This document shows, piece after piece, positions 1-6,514 of a stretch of 21,975 bases of DNA. The position numbers and the translations under genes were made by a program. The notes under the pieces are model-generated. The model saw only the letters and a list, made by a program, of their open reading frames with translations, made no database searches and was not told where the DNA came from. Each line of letters starts with the position of its first letter. The first letter of the stretch is position 1. Origin of the DNA: Prosthecobacter debontii (GTDB lineage: Bacteria; Verrucomicrobiota; Verrucomicrobiia; Verrucomicrobiales; Akkermansiaceae); assembly GCA_945885485.1 (NCBI GenBank), contig CAMCYT010000012.1, forward strand, positions 1 to 21,975. Direction: 5' to 3'.

Positions 1-156
1 ACCGGTGAAATCAACGAGCAGGCTTTTCTTTTCGTCAGCGGCTTGTTTTTTCGCGGCTTCGAAGACACTAGTCCAGCCCTCACCGCCAGCATAAGCGGTT
101 CCTAGGCCGAGAATTGCGGCTAAAGTGGCCACACGGAAATAACGTTCTAATTTCAT
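1..156 (-). CDS. Exported thioredoxin-like protein, N-terminal fragment
   Basis: The first 52 codons of a leftward gene are present and the rest lies outside the window. The start is the ATG at 154-156. The protein begins with a basic-hydrophobic signal peptide (MKLERYFRVATLAAILGLGT, then AYAGG), probably cleaved after AYA. It continues GWTSVFEAAKKQAADEKKSLLVDFTG up to the edge in two stretches. The pattern of a Lys/Ala-rich helix followed by a strand ending LLVDFTG is typical of periplasmic thioredoxin-fold proteins, where the next residues are usually a Trp-Cys-x-x-Cys active site. That site cannot be seen here. The likely role is a periplasmic thiol-disulfide or disulfide-isomerase-like protein. 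The fold assignment is inference from a short piece. No Shine-Dalgarno sequence precedes the start. Confidence 0.65.
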   Translation of the reverse strand, partial: MKLERYFRVATLAAILGLGTAYAGGEGWTSVFEAAKKQAADEKKSLLVDFTG

Positions 157-236
157 AAGTGCTTAAATCTCGCCAGAAATATCGAGGTGTCTAGCGCGAA
201 TAGGAAAGTGCTTGCCTAGATTTTATGGATCAATCC

Positions 237-1721
237 CTAGTTAGGCTGACAGATACGGAATCCGAGGTCGTCTCTACGGGTGGAGCGATCTTCGATCCAT
301 TCTAGGCTCAATGAGCCTTTGCCGGGTTTGCGGTAAGATCCGCCGATGATGATCCATTGCGGTTTGCCGAGAGGATTTGACGGGCTTACGCGAGGTTCGG
401 CCGTCCATTCCGCGACGGAACCAGCCATGGCGAGAATACCGTTGGTGGTGCGATCGGGAGTTTTATTGGCTGGTGGCCAGGCACTGACGGGAATGGTTGA
501 GTATTCTTTGGTTTGGCTGACCAGTGCGGCTAGCCATTGCTCTTGGGTAGGAAGAATACATTTTTTCCATTTTGCGTAAGCGTAAGCATCCCACCAATCC
601 ACACCCACCACGGGAGTGTTGAGATTGATTTTGATGTTGTTCCATGGCTTGGATTTTAGAGCGGCATCGTATAGATCTTCCCAATAGTTGGGTTTATGGC
701 TGGTTTTGCTTTTAGGTTGGTCAGGATGATTAAAAACATGATCGTTAGATTCGTTGGTTAGAAGATCGAGAGTTTTGATGAACTTTGCGTATTCTCCGAT
801 GGAGACTTCTTGGTTAGAAATTGAAAAGGTGACAACGGTGAAATCGAATCCATTCAGGGTTGAGTAGCTACCAGCGGGCACTTCGATCCAAGCTGGCTTG
901 TTTTCTGCGATGCGGGATCCATCTTTATTTCTAGTTAAGGCGAATGCAATTACGCCGCCTAACAGTAAAACCGCTAGAGCAACCCATACCCACATCATGT
1001 AACTTTTCTGTTGGGTTGGAATAGCTGCGGTTGGAAGGGCTTGGATTTCTGATGGTTCAGTGAGTTGCTGTTCAATTTGTTCACAATAATCACGGATTTG
1101 GGCCCATGATAAATAATGTTCTGTATCTTCTCCGCGCATCCATGCGAGAAGTGTTAGGCAGCGAGTGGTGCCGGAGTGGTTGGGATCGAGTAGAGCTTGG
1201 AAAAACGAGCCGAGTCGAACGATGTCACGAAGAGATTGATTTTGATCGCGCTCGCCATGGATCACCAGATTCTCGAGACGGATAATGCCTTGGGTGTCGA
1301 TGTGGACATCATCAGGACCGAGCGGTGAAGTGGCGTTTTGATGGGTTTCGTGGTAAATGTTCGCCTCGGCAATACGGCGTAGCAAATGTACAAATCGTTG
1401 GGCTTTGAATTTATGTTGTCCATGTGCTAGCTGGGCGACCGTTTCGCCTGGCAGAAGCTCGTAGGCGCAGAAGCATTGTCCGCGCTCAGTGGAGGCTTCA
1501 TAAATGGATCCGACGAGTGGATGCTCGACTGACGCCTTTGCTCTAACATTTGCCAAGAAAGCTTGGGAATTCCCGGCATAGGCGGGCTTGAGCTCATCGA
1601 TGAGAACCGCGCGTCCGACGGAAACTTGTCTGGCTGACCATGTTAGGGTTTCTTGATTGTCCTTCAGACATTTCAAGATGATGTAGTCGCCGATTTGTTT
1701 ATTTTCGCTGAAAATTTCCAT
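237..1721 (-). CDS. Membrane pseudokinase fused to an FGE-sulfatase-like domain
   Basis: A 494-residue protein in three parts. Residues ~10-215 resemble a Ser/Thr protein kinase: a nucleotide-loop-like start (GDYIILKCL), HPLVGSIYEA at 67-76 and a hinge-like CAYELLPGETVAQL at 85-98. The catalytic positions are lost. The catalytic-loop region reads PLGPDDVHID with no HRD Asp, and the DFG position reads NLV (151-153), so this part should be an inactive kinase. Residues ~241-263 are one membrane helix. Residues ~276-492 match the FGE-sulfatase (SUMF1-like) fold: WIEVPAG, TPVVGVDWWDAYAYAKW, LPTQEQW, MAGSVAEWT, GGSYR and a final DLGFRIC. The paired cysteines used by true formylglycine-generating enzymes are not visible near the C-terminus, so sulfatase activation is unlikely. 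Kinase plus FGE-like fusion recalls chlamydial Pkn1. The gene overlaps the upstream TPR gene by 23 bases, which suggests co-translation. The job is probably sensing or binding at the membrane. Confidence 0.85.
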   Translation of the reverse strand: MEIFSENKQIGDYIILKCLKDNQETLTWSARQVSVGRAVLIDELKPAYAGNSQAFLANVRAKASVEHPLVGSIYEASTERGQCFCAYELLPGETVAQLAHGQHKFKAQRFVHLLRRIAEANIYHETHQNATSPLGPDDVHIDTQGIIRLENLVIHGERDQNQSLRDIVRLGSFFQALLDPNHSGTTRCLTLLAWMRGEDTEHYLSWAQIRDYCEQIEQQLTEPSEIQALPTAAIPTQQKSYMMWVWVALAVLLLGGVIAFALTRNKDGSRIAENKPAWIEVPAGSYSTLNGFDFTVVTFSISNQEVSIGEYAKFIKTLDLLTNESNDHVFNHPDQPKSKTSHKPNYWEDLYDAALKSKPWNNIKINLNTPVVGVDWWDAYAYAKWKKCILPTQEQWLAALVSQTKEYSTIPVSAWPPANKTPDRTTNGILAMAGSVAEWTAEPRVSPSNPLGKPQWIIIGGSYRKPGKGSLSLEWIEDRSTRRDDLGFRICQPN

Positions 1722-2829
1722 GTTGTGGTTGCTCGTGTGGCAAAGAATTTAGAAGAGGGATATCTGGATCAAAGTTCGGAGGTAAGGAATCTTTATCTAG
1801 AAATTCTGGAAACGAATTGGAGTTATTTGTATTTGTTGGGGCTTGGCCGATTTTAGCGGCGAGCTCTCTGGGCCATGCTTGGACATCGAGAATTTCGCCT
1901 TTGTAGGACAAGGTGACGACTTGGCCGTAATAATCGAGTTTACCGAAGAGGTGGCTGGTTGGGTTGTCGCGCTTAGGGATATGGTAGTCGACACGCAGGG
2001 TTTCTTCGCCTGCCGCCCAATCGAAGGGCAGGGTGCTCCATTTTACGGCGACCCATGATTCGTCCTCTAACTGAATAATTTTTTCGTTGGAGGATTTATT
2101 AAAGAAGGTGACGGAGACTTCGATGTCAGTTGACGTCACTTCTTGGTCAGGAGCTTTAGTGACTGGAATGGAAAGCACTACGCGTTTTCCTTCCTTTGCT
2201 TGGGGGTCGTTGAAAATGCGCACGCGACCGAGAGCGATTTTGCCGCGCATTTCTCCGGGTTGTTCGAAGCCATCGCGAAGTTTCGCGGCAGCAGCTTTGT
2301 AAAGTTCGCCGGATCCGCTGACGCCTAATTGAAACACTTGTTCGTAGTAGATGGAGGCTTGATCGTAAACGCCCATGATTTCGTGAACCAGGCCGAGTTC
2401 GAAGAGGGCGTTGGGTTCTTTGGGTGATTGTTGGAGAGCCTCTTCGAGTTTGACGATGGCCATTCCCATATCGCCAGCGACGCGGGCGGTTCTAGCCTCG
2501 TTTACTAGGCGCTCAGCACGAGGATCAGCGATGGCGGGAGTGATGAGTTGGGTGGGCTCAGGGCTAGCAGGTGAGGGGACCGGATTTTTATGAGGTGATG
2601 GGACGAGGGTGATATTTGGAAGAGTGTTCGTGCCAGGCGGCATACCAAGAAGCTGCGTGGGTGCAGGGTTTACGTAAGGAACCAGTATTTCTACCTCACG
2701 CTCTACGATGCGGACTTTCTGGCTGTCTTCCAAACGAGTCGCAAGGGCCATCCCAGCAATGAGTAACTGAGAAAACGCAATCAAGCCGAGTGCACAGCAG
2801 GCAGTGACAAAGATACGGTTGGTTTTCAT
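1699..2829 (-). CDS. Exported or membrane-anchored TPR protein
   Basis: A 376-residue protein whose exact family I do not recognise. Residues ~5-30 form a hydrophobic N-terminal segment, a signal peptide or anchor (RIFVTACCALGLIAFSQLLI). A Pro-rich linker follows at ~52-100. Residues ~103-170 look like tetratricopeptide repeats (RAERLVNEARTARVAGDMGM, KLEEALQQSPKEPNALFELG, YDQASIYYEQVF). Residues ~195-320 form a beta-rich region that may be an Ig-like or jelly-roll interaction domain. The tail is Asn/Pro-rich. The end overlaps the start of the pseudokinase-FGE gene by 23 bases, so the two probably form one operon and may interact at the membrane. The promoter should lie in the 80-base gap shared with the divergent transporter gene. 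No Shine-Dalgarno sequence precedes the ATG. Confidence 0.8.
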   Translation of the reverse strand: MKTNRIFVTACCALGLIAFSQLLIAGMALATRLEDSQKVRIVEREVEILVPYVNPAPTQLLGMPPGTNTLPNITLVPSPHKNPVPSPASPEPTQLITPAIADPRAERLVNEARTARVAGDMGMAIVKLEEALQQSPKEPNALFELGLVHEIMGVYDQASIYYEQVFQLGVSGSGELYKAAAAKLRDGFEQPGEMRGKIALGRVRIFNDPQAKEGKRVVLSIPVTKAPDQEVTSTDIEVSVTFFNKSSNEKIIQLEDESWVAVKWSTLPFDWAAGEETLRVDYHIPKRDNPTSHLFGKLDYYGQVVTLSYKGEILDVQAWPRELAAKIGQAPTNTNNSNSFPEFLDKDSLPPNFDPDIPLLNSLPHEQPQHGNFQRK

Positions 2830-2909
2830 GGGGAGTTAGCGTGGATGTGAAAAGAAATTTCGTCAAATTTGATGTTCGGATCAGAAATTTTGGCTAAAAA
2901 CCCCATGTG
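2830..2909. promoter_or_regulatory. Divergent intergenic region (TPR gene / DASS transporter)
   Basis: This 80-base gap separates two divergently transcribed genes and so should hold both promoters. It is A/T-rich with repeated AAATTT blocks (AAATTTcgtcAAATTT, then GAAATTTT). TTGACG on the minus strand and TTGATG on the plus strand resemble -35 boxes. Neither has a convincing -10 box at the standard spacing, so no promoter position is assigned. Confidence 0.35.
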
Positions 2910-4268
2910 ATGAAGTTAGTTGCAAGTTTATTACTGTTGCTGGGCATCGTTTTCTATCTGCCATTGCCAGAAAATAGCCCAGTGATGGAGGGGCTCGATC
3001 CTGCACAGCTTCGCTTGGGACTGGGGTTCTTTGCCTTTATTGCGTTTCTGTGGATGACGGAGGCCCTGCCCTTGAGTATTACGGCGTTATTGGTGCCGGT
3101 GCTTGCGGCGGCGATGGGACTGAGCGATGTCAAGACCAGTCTTTCATCTTTCGCCAATCCGCTAATTTTTGTGTTTTTTGGAGGCTTTGCGTTGGCTTCG
3201 GCGCTCACGGCGCAGGGATTGGACCGTTGGCTGGCGAGTCGGCTAAACTTTCTTGGGAAAGGTAAATTCCTTTCTACCGCGACATGGTTTTTTGCAGGAG
3301 CAGCTTTTATCTCAATGTGGATGAGCAACACTGCCACAACGGCCATGATGTTGCCTTTGGCTCTGGGAGTGCTGAACCAGTTTAAAGCGCATGAGATACA
3401 TCCCAAAAATACCTATTTCTTGTTATTGGGATTGGCGTATGCGGCAAGTATTGGTGGCTTGGGGACAAAGGTAGGTAGCCCGCCAAACGGGATTGCGGCG
3501 GATAAGCTTGGGATCAGTTTTTCGGAGTGGATCGTTTTCGGCGTGCCCGCCGTTGCGATTTTACTACCAGCCATGATCGGTTTGCTGTGGTTGATTCTTA
3601 GACCCGCGAATGTGGTGTTAGAGCAATCGGAAAACATCGAAGAAAAATTTGTTTTTAATAGCCAGCGATGGCTGACCTTATCCATTTTTGGATGCACCGC
3701 ACTTGCATGGATGTTTGGAACTCAGCTTGAGTCGTTACTGGGATTCAAGGAAATGGATACGTGGGTGGCGCTGTTAGCAGCATGCGCGGTGGTTTCGTTT
3801 AAAGTAGTCAGCTGGAAAGAGGTCCAGGAGAATACGGATTGGGGTGTGCTGTTTCTATTTGGGGGTGGGTTGGCATTGAGCGCGATTTTGGGGACATCCG
3901 GCGCGAGCTTGTTCATGGCCCGGTTGTTAGGCGCAACGCTTGAAGCATGGCCGCTCTGGGCTATCATCGCCGCTGTTGTTTGCTTCGTGATTTTCATGGG
4001 TGAGCTGACCAGCAATACCGCTAGCGCTGCTTTGCTGGTTCCCATCTTTTTTACGATGGCGACGGAGTTCAATCTACCTGCAAACCAATTGGTTTTACCC
4101 CTCGCACTAGCGACTTCATGTTCATTCATGTTACCGGTCGGTACTCCGCCGAACGCTATTGTGTTCGGAACCGGTCAAGTGCCGCAGCGCGCCATGATGA
4201 GGGTCGGCTTTTATCTGAATATGGTTTTCGTCGTCCTGATCACGGCGCTTTCTTTGATCCTGTTTTAA
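2910..4268 (+). CDS. Na+-coupled dicarboxylate/divalent anion transporter (DASS/SLC13)
   Basis: An inner-membrane carrier of about 452 residues with many hydrophobic helices and the paired signatures of the divalent anion:sodium symporter family. The first half has SNTATTAMMLPLALG (~140-154) and GTKVGSPPNGIA (~186-197). The second half has SNTASAALLVPIF (~369-381) and PVGTPPNAIVFGTG (~410-423). These Ser-Asn-Thr and Thr/Ser-Pro-Pro-Asn elements form the sodium and carboxylate sites in the succinate transporter VcINDY. The length matches the family. Likely substrates are C4-dicarboxylates such as succinate, but specificity (dicarboxylate, citrate, sulfate) cannot be read from sequence alone. 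A GTG at 2907 lies directly before the chosen ATG at 2910 and is an equally possible start. An ATG at 2905 runs straight into a stop. The 3' end overlaps the convergent rimB-like gene by 29 bases. Confidence 0.92.
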   Translation: MKLVASLLLLLGIVFYLPLPENSPVMEGLDPAQLRLGLGFFAFIAFLWMTEALPLSITALLVPVLAAAMGLSDVKTSLSSFANPLIFVFFGGFALASALTAQGLDRWLASRLNFLGKGKFLSTATWFFAGAAFISMWMSNTATTAMMLPLALGVLNQFKAHEIHPKNTYFLLLGLAYAASIGGLGTKVGSPPNGIAADKLGISFSEWIVFGVPAVAILLPAMIGLLWLILRPANVVLEQSENIEEKFVFNSQRWLTLSIFGCTALAWMFGTQLESLLGFKEMDTWVALLAACAVVSFKVVSWKEVQENTDWGVLFLFGGGLALSAILGTSGASLFMARLLGATLEAWPLWAIIAAVVCFVIFMGELTSNTASAALLVPIFFTMATEFNLPANQLVLPLALATSCSFMLPVGTPPNAIVFGTGQVPQRAMMRVGFYLNMVFVVLITALSLILF

Positions 4269-4680
4269 TCTTTTTTGGAGTCGCCCAGTGATCGACGGAG
4301 GAGTTCACGAGGAAATCATCGCCGAGTGCTTCGCGCCCTAACAGAAGGCGGTGTATCATGCGTTTGCGAGAGACTAAAGAGACGATGATTTGTTTTTCGA
4401 TGCCAGCGAGGCGGAGGGTGGTGGAGACGAAAATGCGGTTGCTGGCTTTGCCGTCCGAGGAGCGAACGCTTTTGCGAGAATGAATGTCTCCTTCAAGAGT
4501 GATGAGTTTTTTATCTTTGCGGTCGAGGCGGACGGTGAAACGGACGCGGTTGTCAGGAAGCTCGGTGATCTCGGCGCAATCGATCGCGGAGCTTTTTGCG
4601 CCGGTGTCGGCTTTGGCCTTTAATTTCATAGACCAATCAGGAAGTTCCACGCGCTCGCGCCAGCCGATGATCATGCTCAT
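4240..4680 (-). CDS. rimB: Retropepsin-like 'ATP-dependent zinc protease' family protein (RimB-like)
   Basis: A small 146-residue cytoplasmic protein of the PF05618 family, historically named putative ATP-dependent zinc protease but with a retropepsin-like fold. The aspartic-protease signature is KADTGAKSSAI, with the Asp-Thr-Gly at residues 25-27. The C-terminal LLGREALGDDFLVNSS is the family's conserved end motif. The gene starts inside the last codons of rimK (4-base ATGA-type overlap), so the two are translationally coupled. In Pseudomonas the rimABK operon pairs this protein (RimB) with RimK, where it acts on the glutamate tails that RimK adds to ribosomal protein S6. The same partnership is inferred here, though no rimA-like gene is seen nearby. 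The C-terminus is Lys-rich (KKIKTGSKKAP). Confidence 0.85.
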   Translation of the reverse strand: MSMIIGWRERVELPDWSMKLKAKADTGAKSSAIDCAEITELPDNRVRFTVRLDRKDKKLITLEGDIHSRKSVRSSDGKASNRIFVSTTLRLAGIEKQIIVSLVSRKRMIHRLLLGREALGDDFLVNSSVDHWATPKKIKTGSKKAP

Positions 4681-5867
4681 GATGTTGTATCGTTAGGTTT
4701 CGGGAGTTTTTTCATCTTCCTACGTTTTCTCTTTTTCACAGGGATCAAACCTTTCATGTGCTCGGATTTGCCGTAGCAGAGAATCGTATCATCGGCTTCG
4801 AGAACGCGGCTGCCTTTTGGGTTGGAGATGACGATTCCTTTTCTTTTTAGTGTGAGGACAACGACATCCATTTCGCGTAGTCCGGTTCCATCAATCGTCA
4901 TACCGATGTATTTACTGCCCACAGGAATGTGAATGTCTGCCACGGAATAACCGCGTGAAACGGTGAGACGTTGGCGGATATCGATTTCGGGAAATTTGAC
5001 CTGATCCTCGATGTAATCGATGATCTCTCCGGCGATGTCCAAGCCGGTGGCGCCTTCGATGCCTTCGAGGCCGGGAGAGGAATTAACCTCCATAATTTGC
5101 GGTCCGTCTTTACCTTCTAACATATCCACGCCGCAAATCCTCAAGCCCATGATTTGCGCAGCGCGGACAGCGGCTTCTTCGTAACGGGGATCGAGCGTGA
5201 TCGCCTCGGCTTTTCCTCCGCGATGCACGTTGGAGCGGAATTCCTGCCCCTGTGCGACGCGTCGGATGGCGGCGACGACGCGGTCGCCGATGACAAATGC
5301 GCGCACATCTTTGCCTTTGCTTTCCGAAACAAATTTCTGGAGTAGAACTTGTTGTTTGGTGGAGTGCAGGGTTTCGACGATGGCTTTCGCGATTTCAATT
5401 TTGTCCGCAAGAATTACGCCGACACCTTGCGTGCCTTCTAACAGTTTGATGATGACTGGCGCGCCGCCAACGCGTTGCAATGCGAATTCGACATCACGTT
5501 TATCATCGACGTAAGCCGAGCTCGGGATGCCGACATCGTGTTTGGAAAGAATCTGTAGTGAGCGGAGTTTGTCGCGGGAGTTGCTGATACCGGCAGCGGT
5601 GTTTGGCGTGAAAACATCCATCTGTTCAAACTGTCTAACAACCGCGGTGCCGTAGCGAGTGATCGAGGTGCCGATGCGTGGCAGCACCGCATCGGGTATG
5701 CGGAGTTCTTTTTCGTGGTAATAGATATGTGGATCTCCCTGATCGAGACCGATGGTGAGTCGCAAGGTATTAAGAACCTCGATTTTATGACCGCGCTTCC
5801 GGCCGGCCTCGATGAGGCGGCGTGTCGAATAGCATTTGGGGGAGCACGAAAGGATAGCGAGTTTCAT
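4677..5867 (-). CDS. rimK: RimK-type ATP-grasp glutamate ligase with C-terminal TrkA_C-like domain
   Basis: The first ~290 residues of this 396-residue protein align along their length with E. coli RimK, which ligates glutamates onto the C-terminus of ribosomal protein S6. Visible landmarks are MKLAILSCSP at the start, LPRIGTSITRYGTAVVRQFE (~62-81), the ATP-binding KLLEGTQGVGV (~141-151), FRSNVHRGG (~210-218), and metal ligands in GVDML (Asp248) and MEVNSSPGLEGIE (Glu260, Asn262). The start at 5865-5867 was chosen because it coincides with the RimK N-terminus; an in-frame ATG 33 bases upstream only adds MPLLCVCFLPF. Unlike the ~300-residue E. coli protein, this one continues with a TrkA_C/RCK_C-like domain (~304-375: GYSVADIHIPVGSKYIGMTI, then SNPKGSRVLEADDTILCYG). 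It ends in a strongly basic tail (KKRKRRKMKK). RCK_C domains often bind small ligands, so allosteric control of ligation is a reasonable inference. Confidence 0.93.
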   Translation of the reverse strand: MKLAILSCSPKCYSTRRLIEAGRKRGHKIEVLNTLRLTIGLDQGDPHIYYHEKELRIPDAVLPRIGTSITRYGTAVVRQFEQMDVFTPNTAAGISNSRDKLRSLQILSKHDVGIPSSAYVDDKRDVEFALQRVGGAPVIIKLLEGTQGVGVILADKIEIAKAIVETLHSTKQQVLLQKFVSESKGKDVRAFVIGDRVVAAIRRVAQGQEFRSNVHRGGKAEAITLDPRYEEAAVRAAQIMGLRICGVDMLEGKDGPQIMEVNSSPGLEGIEGATGLDIAGEIIDYIEDQVKFPEIDIRQRLTVSRGYSVADIHIPVGSKYIGMTIDGTGLREMDVVVLTLKRKGIVISNPKGSRVLEADDTILCYGKSEHMKGLIPVKKRKRRKMKKLPKPNDTTS

Positions 5868-6514
5868 AAATGGGAGAAAACAGACACATAGAAGAGGCAA
5901 GGGCTCTCGTCAAAGCAAAGCGGAGTTGGGGAGAAATACGAATGTGACTCTCTACTTCACTAAGGGGTGATGTGGAACAGTGAATCGTGCGTGAAAGGCG
6001 GGATGCGGAGTACGATGCGGCTGATTTTGATCACCCTAACGCACGTCTTTATTTAGAAATGGCTTTTTGGTAATCCGCGAGAAGTTTCGCAGCTTGGCTC
6101 TTGGCTTCTTCGAGCGGCAGGCCAGCGGGGACACCCGGGCGGATGTGCTTGGTGTGAGTGAGCCAGGCGAGCTTGAGGAGCTTGTTGCGTCGGGTAAGGT
6201 ATTTCACAGACGGTGCGGTTATAGGCAGCAAGAGCTTTGTGAACGATGCGTTTGACGCTGCACGCGAGAGATTTTCTGAGAAGAGAAAGGATGGAGCGCG
6301 GAAGATGCGAGGGATAGGGAAAGAAGCGGGAGGGGCGTTGTGGAGCGTTAGGGATCTGCGGGTTAGGATTTGAAAAAGGGCCTTTTGACTTGAAAGAAAT
6401 GGACAAAAAACTCCCTGACTTACAGGACTTAAATTGCATTCCAACGCTTGCTTCCTAGCGCCGCACAGTGTATCCACCCGCCTCCAAGCCCTGATGGGCA
6501 TAGCCAAATTTCTC
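5868..6514. other. Long stretch between rimK and secA without a certain gene
   Basis: About 650 bases with no confidently coding frame. It should contain the rimK promoter (minus) and the secA promoter (plus). TTGACT at 6385-6390 resembles a -35 box ahead of secA, but no matching -10 box was found. Reading on the minus strand, 6210-6290 and 6049-6207 have coding-like codon use in two different frames (see the possible small gene). The 6290-6360 part is purine-rich on the plus strand and shows no motif I can name. No tRNA, terminator or repeat was seen. Confidence 0.5.
6049..6207 (-). CDS. Possible small hypothetical protein, perhaps frameshifted
   Basis: From a GTG at 6205-6207 this frame encodes 52 residues: VKYLTRRNKLLKLAWLTHTK, then HIRPGVPAGLPLEEAKSQAA, then KLLADYQKAISK. 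The codons mostly end in C or G, like the nearby genes, and the product is basic at its start with an amphipathic helix at its end. Directly upstream, in the neighbouring frame, the minus strand reads SVKRIVHKALAAYNRTV with similarly gene-like codons but no ATG. Removing one T near 6208 would join the two into one protein. It may therefore be a short real gene with a GTG start, or the end of a gene broken by a single-base shift or sequencing error. I do not recognise the family. Confidence 0.35.
   Translation of the reverse strand: MKYLTRRNKLLKLAWLTHTKHIRPGVPAGLPLEEAKSQAAKLLADYQKAISK

Noticed and set aside
237..1721. Active Ser/Thr kinase and true sulfatase-activating FGE
   Set aside because: The kinase catalytic Asp and DFG are missing, and the FGE cysteine pair is not visible; only the folds are supported.
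5868..5900. Longer RimK start giving MPLLCVCFLPF first
   Set aside because: RimK proteins begin at the next Met (MKLAILS); the added residues are not conserved and would be an odd hydrophobic lead on a cytoplasmic enzyme.
6434..6514. N-terminal extension of SecA from the upstream ATG
   Set aside because: The extra 27 residues do not resemble SecA, while the ATG at 6515 begins exactly where the E. coli protein begins.
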